A stretch of DNA of 64,000 nt from Pomacea canaliculata (Eukaryota; Mollusca; Gastropoda; Architaenioglossa; Ampullariidae): assembly GCF_003073045.1 (NCBI RefSeq), contig NC_037590.1, positions 3,498,016 through 3,562,015 on the forward strand, read 5' to 3'. Made by a program: the position numbers and the translations under genes. The notes under the pieces were generated by a model. The model was not told where the DNA came from. It did not search any database and saw only the letters and a list, made by a program, of their open reading frames with translations. This document shows, piece after piece, positions 13,053 to 26,881 of the stretch; position 1 is the stretch's first letter; each line of letters begins with the position of its first letter.

Positions 13053-16000
13053 ATGTTGTTGGGCGTTCTTCTGGCTGTCATCTGCTTCTGGAGAGTAACT
13101 GGTCAGTGGATATCAGTCGACCTTTGTCTTATCTTTGCATTTTAATACTCATGAAGTCCAAATATTTGTACATATAAAAGATCGTGCGCGTGCGTGTGTG
13201 TGTGTGTGTGGGTGCGTGCGCGCGCGCAAGCATGGGTGCGCTTGGATGGAGATGAGCGGATGGCCTTAAATTAAATAAATTATGCTGGGTTTTTTTCCAG
13301 TTTAATTTTTAATTACTTCTCTCTTTTTGTCCAATTCTTCCTTTCTGTCTGTGTGTGCATATATATACTTGATATTCTAGTGTCGTGTGTGTATATATTA
13401 TTATATAGCATTTTTACGCGCTTGCGCGCACACATACACACATACACTAAATATTCTCATGTCATTGCCAAAGACTGAAGCTGTACGCCCCTGTACCCGA
13501 TGCTGTAATCGAAATCAAAGATCTCTTTCTCTCTTTCTTTTATTCACTTACTAAAAGCATGTATACTATTCTGTAACCAGGAGTTTTACACTGTGTGTGA
13601 GGGAGAGAGTGAGAGAGTGAAGGATGAGTAGAAACCTGTGATGTCACTGTTTCCTGACAAGCTCAAACACGGGGTCGGGACTGACACGTATTCATCTGCA
13701 TCCACGTCGAGTCCTACGGAAAGCTGTGCAAGTCTCTAGATATCTTCTGCTACTTTGTCCTTTCTCAGTCAGGACATGATGGCTGTCTAGCACCTTGACC
13801 TCACACGTGGTTCTGAATGTTTTCTGTTACAGTAATCTTTCTTAACAGATTTGGGGACCGAAAAGGAATCTTTTTGGGAAAAAAAGCCGTTTTTGTAGCA
13901 TTATAACTAATATTTGCAAATAAAGACAGATTACCGACAAACAACAGACCAGACTAATAGTCGGGATAATGGGTTAAGGTTTGGGACCTCTCTGAACGCG
14001 AGAAACGGTCGAGGACTGATAGTTATTTCAATTGCCACTTTCACGGACATTCTAAAATATATAAAGTGTCTCCTAGAAAGCTTTTGCCAGCTTTCTGATG
14101 CATTGGAAAGCATGTTAGTCGTCTGGTGGATCACCGTGGATGTCCTGTCGAGTACTGCTGTCGCTATCAAACGACTCCAAAGAGAAGTTCAGACATTTTG
14201 TGATGTTTAGAAAAACAAATTTCCACGATCATTGTTAAGATCCTTGTTCTCCAGGAACCTCCGAGACACATTAAAATATTTTAAATCTTTCACTGAAAAC
14301 TAATTTGTCAGCATGGACAAAAAGAATTCTACCTATAAATAGAAAGTTGATTTTAATTGATGAGCATTTACTCAATCGTTATGGTGGTGGTGGTGGTGGT
14401 GGTGGTGGTGGTGGTGGTGGTGGTGGTGGTGGTGGTGGTGATTTCCCTTTAACAACCATTACCACATTTGTTAGTTGAGGAATGTGTAATCGATGCTATC
14501 TAGCTGAATCCGCGATGATTGTGTATTAGGAGAGCTGGAAAGAAGGGTTGACAAAGCGGGTGGGGAGGCAGAGAAGGAGGGAGGGTAGTGTTACGAAAGG
14601 TCTAGTGATGGATGGTGGTGGCGTGCAAATCTTGAGTCGTTCCCTGTGCTTCCGCTGAGGAAGTGAGGATAATTTTGGCGTATTCATCTTCCGTGACTTG
14701 GTGAAGACGCGGCCAGCACTCGGCACGCAAGCGGCTCGGTCCTGAGTGGCATGTTTGGCGGCAGCACGAAGACACCATGTCGGACTTGTCTTCAAGTGAG
14801 GGCAGGAAACCGGCCCGGTGCCGCTCCCAGTGCCAATAGTCTTGCCTTCATGTGCCATGTCGAGGCTCGGGAGATTGCGAAGACTACAGCACAGAGAGAC
14901 AGACTGTCACACAGGTCGTGCCACGGACAAAGAAAGGACAGTTTGCTGGGGACACTGGACACTTAGCCGATAGCCTCCCACATGACAGCCCTTTGCGAGA
15001 ACACAAACAATTAAAGTTTGCATTCTTGTATTTTTGATTTTGTCTCACGAGGAGAATGGAGTCTGATGAGACTTTTTCTCTACCACAACATTCATTAAGT
15101 GGCATTAAATTATAAAAGAATGCTTAATCCATCCCAAGCTGTACTAAGTTTGACACCAAACGATGAAATGTAAAAAAGGGTAAATGTGACTGTGGCAGAT
15201 GCGAGAGGGCAGTGTGGGGCTAGCATGCCAGATATCGGTGGGCACCACTTTAAGGAACATGTGGAACAGGTAAGCAACAACTATATTTACTATTTCACTA
15301 TATTTCAGGTGCCCAGGGAGGGACTTGTAATGGCAACTTCATCCAACCCATATATTCCATCAAAGAGACGGATACTCCAGGTATGGTGAACACCACGTCA
15401 TTCTGATTGAAATTTTATTTCTTTGCTCACTCGCTCACCCACTCAATCCCTCACCCACTCGCTCACTCACACAGTCAATCAGTTAATCCTATGCTAAAGC
15501 CCATGCTATAAAGTGAAGTGTATTAATTGAGGTGCGCGATCTTGTAGTCATAGTGTACAGCAGCATGCCAGGATACACTCGGGCGACTAGGCCGTCACGT
15601 GCATGCAAATCCACAGGTCAGATGTCACGAGCACAATGCACAAAACACTTCTTAAAGTCTTTCATTGCCTCGTTTTACTGTCCTCTTGTGGAAAGTCAAA
15701 TCTCACCCGTCTAGAGGGGATCAAGCAGCCGACTTTATGTATTAGCACTCATTGCTGCTGACCGCGACACAAGGGGAAATCACTCGAAACAATCGCGTCA
15801 CCCTTCACGGTTGTCGTTCCTGTACCTGCTGCTTCATCCCATACACTCCTGACTGTCTACTCAAGTAGCATGCAGACATACACACGTTAGCATGCATACA
15901 TACACACATTAGCATACATACATGAACAACATACATACATAACCATACATGCAAGTACAAACACTATAAAGCAAATTTTACTTTGTGGTCAATTGAGTTT

Positions 16001-19000
16001 TGATCACATTCATCAGATATTTCAGACTTTCTTCCAACAAACTGTAAACTTACAGCCGTATGAAAAAGATCGTTATTATTCATGTTTCTTTATGTGTCCA
16101 TAGGCCAGTATTTGTATGGTTTTAGGGGATAAAACTCCACACACTCAATGCAACAGCAACCTTTATAGCAGAAAACCCTGTAGTACAGATAATCATTGGA
16201 GCTGTCAAATGTCGACAGCAAGGAAGGAAAAAGAGATGATAAGCCTGTACAGATAGTCACACGAAGAATTAGATATAATGCATGTAGTTTGTTTTGTGAC
16301 TGACCAACGAATGAAGTTACAGCAAAACTGTGGTGTACAGATGTCCCTGTAACCACCAATTTCAATCGTTTGCTGGAGTAAGAGTGCACGTGACTTTTGC
16401 CTCATGCCGCAAGGGAGGCTTCTGTGGCTGGAATTAATGCACTCTCCGAAAAACTCCGGCTTGTGCAAAGCATAAAAAGCAACAAAACACCCATTTTTCT
16501 GGGCTTTGGAAAGTTCAAAAATAATAAAACGACCCATGATTCCAGGTTCTGGAAACTGAAAACTGAGCGCCATGCAGTTCTCCTCCCTCTCCCTGCCTCG
16601 GGCCTGTCCAGCAGAAGATGTGGTGGAATGGTCGCCGGTGTGGTGAGCAGGCTCAGCTGCTAAACAAATGAGCCTCTTGCTAGCGTGACCTTGCATAAGG
16701 CGTGACCTTGCATACGAAATCTCCGGCGTCCCACGGCGGGTCATTGCGCATGCGCAGACCGCAATACTCTTCCTGCTGGCGCCCCCTACGTGATGACCGT
16801 TAACAATTCAAACCATGTGCAGACGACTGACGACGTTTGCGCCAAATGCAAATGTAACACAAGGGAAATAACTTGCAGACGTGGGTATGTCGTGGTCATC
16901 GCGATAGGAATCGAACCTTTCAGTATTCCATTCCACAATAAAAGTTAGTTTGTGTTTGAGTTTATTACATTGCTACACCACGTCTTTGTAAACCTCTGAT
17001 GTTACACACGTGCATGTACGTGTGTAGATTTTTGTATGCTTGTAAGTGACCGTAAGTGTCAACGTCAGTGATTACATATGTAGAAAAAAAGTGAATGTAG
17101 ACATTTTATGTTGCCTTTAGTCTGTGTTCAGGGTTTAATGTTATCGTTGACTGGCACAAAATTTCCTGAAAAGGGTAGATAAACATGTTTTGTATTTGTA
17201 TTGCATCCAATAACAAATAAAACTCCTCTGGGATGTAGACTTGCTGCCAGAATACGATCCTACTTGTCTGCTGACCACCCACCTAACTTGCTGCTGACAG
17301 TCTAGATGGTTTTACTCCCCATTGACCGCCCAGACAGACCTGAATCATCCCCTTTATCCCAAACCTAACTTCTATTGTTCACCCAGACAGACTTGATTCC
17401 CTGCTGATATCTCAGGCAAAACTGACCCATAATGGCCAATCCTGCATCTGCCATCCGGGTGGAAGGACTCCGGAAATTCTGTGGTGCACAATAACATGAC
17501 TAAGATCTTCTTGCACCCCAGCTTCACTTATTTCTTCCCCACCCCTGTCTCGCCATTCAGCCTGCTCGGGTATGGTGTGTGACGCTGGTATTGGCTACTT
17601 ATGTTCCTCCCACCCATCGCCAACTCCTCGAAATTCTTCACTTTTTCATATCGGACGACTTCAAGCCCATTTTTTTCGGCATAACTTCCAAATATCTGAC
17701 TGATGTTGAAAAGGTGTTGAAAATAAGTCACCGGTCTCAGGTGGTGAACCATTTTTTTCAGACCAAACTTAACAAAGCGAACTTGTACTTAAGACAGGTG
17801 ACATAAAATTGATTTTCAAGACTTTACATGTGGTCTAATTAGCATGATTGGTTTAATTATCGCTAAATCTGTCCTGGCAAGTCCTTTTTCCTTTGTCGAC
17901 ATTAAGGGAGTAGCTTGCATGCAGCTGCGGGTCGTTAACCTTCACGCATCCACCACAGGGAGGATGGTTTTATCCACAGACTGTGTTGACGACTTCATTG
18001 CTGTGGAGGGTGTGGGAGGGATGCTGTGTGTCGGGGAGGGAACAGAAGACGATGCTGGTGGGCAGGATGCTAGGTTAATGGGAGTGAAGGAGATGTTGAA
18101 GTATCTGACAAACCGTGAAATTGCGGAAATACAAGCATCTGTCAAATCTTCCATTTCATTCTCGTAGTCACTATTTCAAATAAACTGGAAGCTTTCGATA
18201 TATCAATGTAAGCATGATTTGATGACCATAATCGCGAGCGAGCAACCATAAAAGACAAAAACAAATGTGTACCCAAACACACACCTAGCTTCTTTGCTTC
18301 TTGTTTTTTGTTGTTTTTTTGTTTGTTTGTTTTTTTTTGGTGGTTTTTTTGGTGTTTTTTTTTTTTTGTTTGTTTGTTTTTTCGTTTGCTTGCTTTTTAT
18401 TGTTATTCGTGAGCCCGTTCTTTTACACGTTGTGATGTTAGTACAACACCATATTTCTACTTCCAAGGGTAGGATTAAGTTTCTGTAGACCAGCTCTAGC
18501 GATACCCTAATGTGCACTATTTTTTTATATCAAACTGGCCCGTGAACCACTCTGAAAAAACCTCCCAAAGGCAGAAATTGAACTGTTCATTGTCCACTCT
18601 GGAGAGACCAACGCTACTCTGTCACAGTGGGATTTCCGATGATTCCAACAAATGATAGGAGGCCTGGCAGAGAGGCTCCGTGAATGCCTGCAGATATTTA
18701 ATTCTGAGAGAGACTATAAATGCCAGCGCAAATGATTACAAATGGAGAAATAGAATTGGATGTAGACATTTTTATGTTCCTTTAGCTGTGTTGACGTTTT
18801 ATGTCATGTTCTAATGTTATCTTTGGCAGCCAGAACAGTTTTCTTTAAAAGAATAAAGATGTTTTGCACTGTATTGTACGTAAATAGGTATGTAATGTTT
18901 GTCAGATGTTGGACACAAACAGCTTGTAAAAGATCTTAGTTGTTGAAATCGCTTGCCATGAAAAGTTTGGTATAATGTCTGGAAAACATATAAACTACTT

Positions 19001-22000
19001 TTACTTATCTGTTTACAACACTTGGAAGAGACCACTGGCTTGAGAAGGCTTGGCATTAAATATGTAGCCGATGGTTTAATATTTCAGCATGTAGTGAGAG
19101 GATGCATTTGACAAGCAAAAATCAGGTATTCCACTCAGATCTCAAGAGTTAATCGTCTTCTTGCTTGGAATGGATAGTCTGATATCCTAGAAAGATATAC
19201 CACGAAATTTTAAGCAAATGAAAGAGTTCACATTTCATTAGTACATACTTACATACTTACATGCATAAATACATCCATAAATGATTTCAGGAAATGGTCA
19301 TTGACAAACGTGTTTAAAGACAAACAAAAACTCACTACATGTAAACAAAAAATACCACTCCAGCTAATGAATGTGGCTTTGGTTACAACAAGACAACGGT
19401 AACTATCGGCAATCTTATTCCCCTATCTACACCCAGGGATAGATAGGCAGACCTCCAGACAAAGACCTTCCATCTCCTGTTGAAGGTCTTGGCCTCCCGA
19501 TGGGGTGCAATCCACTTCAGGACTACTTCATGCACCAACAACACCAGTCGTAGACTTCCCGCTAAGCACAGATCTTTGAAGGGAGTGAAGGTCCGTGCTG
19601 TGCCACTAGGTGACCCCCACTGACCCCTTACTGGTGGTGGTGGACAGGAAGTCACCAAACACATCAGTCTGTCTGGTTCACGGACTGGGCCATGATAAAG
19701 GATACAATACATCACCGGGCTGTAAACACTCGGCCAGCAGCACGCTCCATAGACAACTAAGGCCGGCGTGGACTGTGCAAACACTCGACTGAAAGAGATA
19801 CTCGCGCGAGATCTCCAATGGCGGCGAGAACAAACTGTTGGCGGAGCAGGACAAACAATTGTAACCGTCCTTTTGTTGTTGCTTGACTCATGCGTTTTGT
19901 GACCTCCAAGGCTGTGGGGTCATTTTGTTTCCGTTTATATTTTTCCCCCGATACTTGATTCTTGCTTGCAGAAGTGTTACAAGAAAGTGTGAAGCTGTCC
20001 ATCCTGTGACAAGAGTTGCAGTTGTTTTTACGCATCTCCTGCCAAATATGAAAACTCAGAATAAATCGATCATAATATTTTTATCTGTCGTGATCTTATG
20101 ACCCGATGAATAAATGTCTTGAAGCTGCCACCTATGAGAAATAGTGGTGTGATAGGCCCGTACAGCTCATCTCAACCAATTGATGTCAGTAACCGTTTCC
20201 AACACTTTACTTATGCTGTTTACAACATTGAGCAAACATCTAACATGGAAAGGTGATTTTCTGCGATGCAAATAAGGGTTCGTTTTAATTTTTTTTCTTT
20301 GACTTTTTTCATTCATTTTTGTGAGTTACACTTGGCAGAAGCTTGCAGAATTTTACTGTGGTTCAGGTACCCGTTGTTGCTGGGTATAGGGAGCTTAACT
20401 TGACCTGCTCCCTAGCCTACTTAGTACGATCTTAAAGTTTAAAAAATATACGAGTGGTGGATTAGAGGTACTGTCCTTCAGACAGACGGGAGGACAAACA
20501 AACCTGCTGCAGAAACCGAGATCATCTTATTCCCCTGTAATGAGATTTTCTGACTTCACAAAAACCATGATTTTTTGGATGCAATCAGTTCTGTCAGTCC
20601 ATCTGTATTGCAGGGACAGAGATCCTGAGATTTTCTGCTCTGTCCAACGAGAGCTGGTCCATGGTCATCCGGTACGGAGCTTCCCTTGACCAAGTGAGAG
20701 GAATGCTGGATTCCTACCTTCGCATGGACAGCCTCGCCAACAATACCTATATGTTGGTGGTGAACAGAACCTTGGACCTTGAGGAGTTTCCGGTAACATT
20801 TATCTATGTATATACTTCACGCAAATACACACACACACCCGCGACCTAGCTGATCAATCACAAACTTCATCTTTCTCAAACATCACCACTTACAGGTTCG
20901 ATTTTTCCGCTGTCAAATACAGAGGGTTTTTTAAGTACACTCATTATTATATCATGTACTTAACACTTCTGATGCTCAGTGTCGGATTTTTTTCTTTCCA
21001 GAACATAACCTTGACGGTACTGACTGTCATCTTGAGCTGTGATGCTTTGGGCAAACCAAGAGAGGTTTAATTTTCAGTTCTCGTGCGCTTACAGATCATC
21101 CTACCGAGAACAGCATACTGATAGAGACTAAATAATTATAGTCTTAGAGATATTTCACTGTTTAATTTATGAAATCTGACTTTTACACGTTTCAGTATTC
21201 AAAAAGTACAGAAATCCATCAAAGCTTTATCTCTATGTCCAACTGATATCGTCATTTAAATGTGAGAACTTGGATTTTGCTTAACCTTTGACTTAAATGT
21301 TGTAATTATTTCTATATTACAATATTTGTTGTTTATTTTGTTTTGTAATTTGAATTCGTTGAGTGTTTTTAAAAGATTTCATGCATTTAATAGCCTTACA
21401 CATTCTCACAGACAGACCAATAATTGTAACTACTTTTTTCAGGATTTCGATGTATACCTCTTCATAAATCCTGTCAATGAATATGCTCCAGAGTTTATCG
21501 ACGGTCCTTATGTTTTTAACATCAGCGAGGTACTATTCTAGAACTCCCTCAAACATCTTTGTATTTCTGATGTTGGGGCTGCTTTAAAGAGCAGTATTTG
21601 TATGTAAGAGCGAATCTACGAACTGTGTATGAACTTCACACCTGTCTACAGAAAATGTTCACGGATTACTTTCCTCAATACTTACACGCCAGAGACTCGC
21701 TCACACAGCTTTGTACATAGGAATACTCATCACATGCTAGAAAAAATGCTGTTTGTCATTTTAGTTCATACTTGTGAGTCCGTCCGTCCGTTCGTGGGTC
21801 TGTCTGTTTATTTACCATACATTTTCCCGAGCCCTCGATTGTTCCATCTGTCTGCCTCTCTCATGTAAATGCGTGCATGCGTGTGCATGCGTGGGCTGGG
21901 GTAGGGTGGGCCGGGGTGGATGTGAGTTTGTGACTAGATGAAACAGTTATCACTAGTAAACATGGCAGCTTATCGTGAGGATAGTGGTGTTAACAGCGAT

Positions 22001-25000
22001 GCTTGTGTGTCTAGCGCTAGAATTTGAGTTGTTAGGGCTCGTCTAATCGACTGTCTTGTAGAATCTGGTTGTGAATTAGCTATGAACTCACGTTGACTCG
22101 CTTTTTGGAATTGTATTATACCGAACAGCTGCTTGAACTTATGACTACATCTTGTCCATTTGGTCGCAGAGTCAAGCGGCGGGGTCTGTTCTAATCGACC
22201 TTTTACCCCATGCACGTGACCGTGACATCAACTTAAACACAGACGAGATCAATGGCTTCGCCGTCGTTTCCTACCAAAGAAACCCGAGAGTAAGTCACAG
22301 ACTTAAGTGTATTTCAAACACTGCTGCTGTCTCGGTTGGACAAGTATTTGATAACAGTCTGACAAAATTTGATGACGATGAGAACAAGATCTGACAAAAT
22401 AAAACAACGATTAAAAATTAAAAATTAAATTATTTCGTTCTCGATATCCTGCTGTTTTGTCTTCAATTTTACGATTGCCTTCAGGGTATCTCGTTCTTTA
22501 CTATCAATTATCTTACATCTTAAGCACTGAATGTGTGTCATTTAAAATACTTTATTCACGTGTGTTTGTTTAATTTACTCTCTCAGTTCCTCCTGAATTG
22601 TCATGAACCGAAACAAGAACTTTAACTCTCTATCTCTCTCTCTCAGAGAGAGAGAACTCTTACCGTTTCTCAATTTGGAAGATAAAAATGACAAGTTATC
22701 AGCTGCATTCTTTTGGTTAATGGGTTAACAGTATTTTTTTGTGACGTTAACTTATCACTTTATTAAACCTCTTTTGGCTTTATCATCTCACCCGGGTTGT
22801 TTTTCTATAGAATGATGGAGCGGTTTACTTCAATATGACAGACGGACACAAAGGCCAGATAATCCTTGGTAAGGTCCTGGACTTTGAGCAGCTGCAGGCC
22901 ATGAACTCTACAACCCTGTGGTTAAACGTCACCGTCATGGTAGGTAAAGGTCACCAGGCAAGCTCGTAAAAACACAATGATCTACAAATGTTGGCCAACA
23001 CAGCATGTATGGAGGTTACCTAACAATATGCCCGCTCAAGTGACCCTGTTTGGTTACCCTACCGCTAGGGGCATCAGTGCATGAATGGGTTACTTGATAA
23101 TATTCTGTGTTGAAAGGACGTTTCCCGAAAGTCCTCCTGGACAACGATACAAGTCAACGTGCTGGATGACGACGACCTTGGGCCTGAGTTTTACCATGCG
23201 GGGTGTCCGGTGCTTCCCCTCAAGGAACTAATTTGTACCTTCGGGTACCATGTCAGCATACCCATAAACTTTACGGTCAGTATCTCTCTCTCTCCCCCTC
23301 TCTACCTATCTACTTCTACCTCTGCCTTTCTGTATGTCTGTTCATCTTAGTGTCGGTTTCTTGGTGGGAAAGAACACGGCAGAGAGTTTCGATTTTTATC
23401 ACTATTTATTTCTACCGAGAAGATGTCGCACCAAATGATTAGTGCGCTACACTAATGAGCAGAACGTGTGGGAGGCGGGAGAATTCCACTCTCCACCATC
23501 ACTACCATTATTCACACCCAGAAAATGGATTAATCAGGGGAGGTGAAGGCGTCAGTATGCGATTTATCAGGGGAGCTAAATGCGTCGTAAAAATTGGGCT
23601 TCGCCATCAACATGGCGTGTCCTCTACACTGTGAACTTCATTCATTGTCCTTACGGCCTCTGACTGTGGAACCTTTCCTTTTAGCTTTCTTTGTACAGTG
23701 GAACCTCGGTTAGCGAACGCCTCGGATAGCGAATATTTCGGTTAACGAACAAAAATTTCGTTAAAAGTTTGTCTCGGATAGCGAACAAAATTTCGGATAA
23801 CGAACAGCCACGTGAACCACACGTGACCGACCAGCATGTCATCATTCGCGCTCGAGACACAGTTACGATCGGTCGTTCCTTATCTATGCGCATCCTTATT
23901 TATTGATTGTTGTGCTTTAGTTTAATAAGATAATCCCCAATAATGGCTCCAAAGAAGATTAAGAGCAATTAATAGTAGTGAGGTAATGACAAGGAAGCGG
24001 CCAACAAATGAATTGAAAAAGGAAATGATTTCAAAGTATGAAGGTGGCATGTGTCTGTCGGATGTGATGTCGTATTACCGCAGAGTTTTACAAAAAGGCA
24101 GAAGGAACAGACACTGGACAAGTTTTTTCTTTAACCTCAAAGCTACAGAAAAGAGAAGTCACCCCGATTTTATAATGTCACGTGTGCTCATGGAGGGGAA
24201 TCAAAGCAGTAATTCCACCCCTTCCTCCCCACACCTGCTTCCACCCACGCCGTCAAGACGGCAAGTTTTCTGATGTTTAAATGCTTTCGTTAATGTTTTT
24301 ATGTTTATTTAACTCCATTTATATTGCATTATAACTGTTCTCATTACAAATACCTATATAGCCTGTAACTTTCAAATATTAGCGAGTCAACAGGGGCTGG
24401 GAACCAATTAAATCTATTTCCTTTATTTCTTATGGAAAAAATTGTTTCGGATAACGAACATTTCGGATAACGAACAGCTTTCCAGAACGGATTAAGTTCG
24501 TTAACCGAGGTTCCACTGTATTCCATTTTTCACTTGTCCAGTGAGGTCAGCTTTATTTACGCAGTCTAAACTTTGGACATTCCAAACCTTTAGAATTAGA
24601 CAGTAGACTTCAGTCACTAGTGACATTGCGGCTGCTTTAATAGTTATATACTTCAATTACACAAAGCAAGTCACGCACAATCGGAGACAAAATAAAATAG
24701 TAAAAAAATGATAAGTGCAATACCTACATTGTTTTTTTCTTCTAACTTCTAACTTTCTAATCAATAGTTTGATAATATATAATAAGATATCCCAGTGTAG
24801 TTCTTCTTCATACATAATGCTAGAAACTGAAGTTGTTATACGCTCAAATAAATTATTGTGCAGTTTTTGTCTAAAACTGTCGTATGTTATCGCTGATTTT
24901 TGTTGTTTGTTTTCGTTGTTTGGGGGCTTTGTGTTTTTTGCTAGGTTTTTTTTTTTTGGTACGGGGGCCACTGTTTGTTGTTGTTGTTGTTTTTTGTTTT

Positions 25001-26848
25001 GGTTTTTTTTGGTTTTTTGTTTTGTTTTGTTTTTACTTTAGGTTCATAGATTACATCATGCCATGGACTATGAAATGGGAGGTAACTAGTATTCAAGCGG
25101 AAGGCTAATACTGACAGCATTACTTTCCCTTTGAGCATGTTGTGAGGTTCGCATGATTTTTTCTCTTAAGCGGCAGGAATCTGGATTCGGTTCAGCGTAC
25201 AAGAACTAAACCCGCCATAGACAGCTGCAGACAGAGCAAGATACTGAATCAAAGCAAGAAAAGTTAAAACTTGTTTCAGTATCATTGGTCTCTGCTATTC
25301 CCTGTTCTGCACTTCACAGAAAAGTTAGTTTTGAACATGGTATGGCTCACAGAGAGAAAACGACAGTGAGCTCCTCCTATGTAATCGGTACACGTGGACT
25401 TCCTTATTACAACTAAGGTACAATATTCTGACTTGTCAAGCAGTTTGTTGAAATTATTCTAACTTGTTTTTCTGTAGGGCAACGTCCTAAGCATGAGTCC
25501 AGCAGCCATCTTCGCCCATGATCGTGACTCTCTCAACTACTCCATCCAATTCGGACTAGAAGATGCTCCCGTTGGTTCTGGAGGTGAGACCACAAGGATG
25601 CAAGCTGTGTGCACGTGCGCACATACAAACCTCACTCGTTCAGCTGCTCACTCACTAGAATTAGAGTGAAAATTGCGCTATATCAATCTGCTATTATTAT
25701 TACTATTATTATTACTATTATTATTGGTCTTAGGACGACCAAGACATCCGGGCAGTTATATAGAAAGGCTTACGACGCCAGACAAGTACATAAACACACA
25801 CACGCATACAAACACACGCACGCACAAATCGCTCACTTGTTTGTTCACTCAATATTTCCTTCTGGGGTGCGACAACATCCTGGCATTTACAGTAAAGGTC
25901 GAGAGTATGAAGCGGAATAAAGTCTAGTGTTATACAAAGATAGAAAACCGTACAAAGTATAAAGTTGCCATCATTGCATATACATACAACTCTATAAGAC
26001 ATCATTATGTCACTCACAGATGCCCTAAATGTTTCGTCTCACCTCGAGCTCGACCCCGTTACAGCAGAGATGAAGGTCATCGAACCTTTTACAGAGACCG
26101 GCAAGTTCTCTGTTAACATCGTCGTAAGTTATCTCTCTATCATTCATTTTCTTTCAGTATGGGTGTCGTGGTAATTTCATTTCCTGCACATCAGTTTCTC
26201 TAGCTTTCTACTTTTGTGCTTTTTATGTGACCTCAGGACATCCCACTTCAAGAATAAGAACCAATAAACTGAAATTAAAAAGCAATTCCACTAGTGATAA
26301 GTTTCCACTGTGGATGACTGGTAAACATACAAATGTTTCTGAAGTTCAACTATGTTTGCTGTTTAGAAACGTGCTGGAGTACGTCACGCAATGGGTCAAT
26401 GGTTGCAGGCTAAAACTCACAGAGATTAAATTATCACTTTCAGCACCATTTTTAATTATTATCAGCTTCATTTTCGATTTAAATGATTAAATGACAGTAT
26501 TAATTATCATACTTTCATCGTTGTGTTCTCCGTGTTTCGGTCGTCATTATCGCTTAACAATGATTTCGCTTATCATTCCTTCTTGTTTTAAGAAATTATT
26601 TGACATTAAAGAAATATACTGTAACCAACTCTTAAACAGTTTATCGTGTCCATTTTCCATGTTCTCTGTTTCATCAATAGCGAAGAAAGGAAGTTAGGAC
26701 AAAAAAAAGTCTGATAACACATGAGAAAATGTTTGTGGCAGGCAACAGAGCAGTCAGCACACAACTACTCCGTCCAAACCACTTTAGACATCGAAGTCTT
26801 CGTGCCGCTTACAACACGACTCACCTCAGGCACCACCTCACCACCAAT

Positions 26849-26881
<33 letters not shown>

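Noticed and set aside
16205-16744. 179-codon minus-strand open frame
   Set aside because: It lies in a cadherin copy 1 intron and shows no recognisable domain or conserved pattern; probably chance.
16895-16925. B-box-like GGTTCGATTCC on the minus strand (possible tRNA)
   Set aside because: The T-stem does not pair and no A box or acceptor stem is found at the right distance.
17844-18167. 107-codon plus-strand open frame in the same intron
   Set aside because: It has no in-phase splice context compatible with the cadherin exons, and the exon 2 to exon 3 junction is already complete without it.
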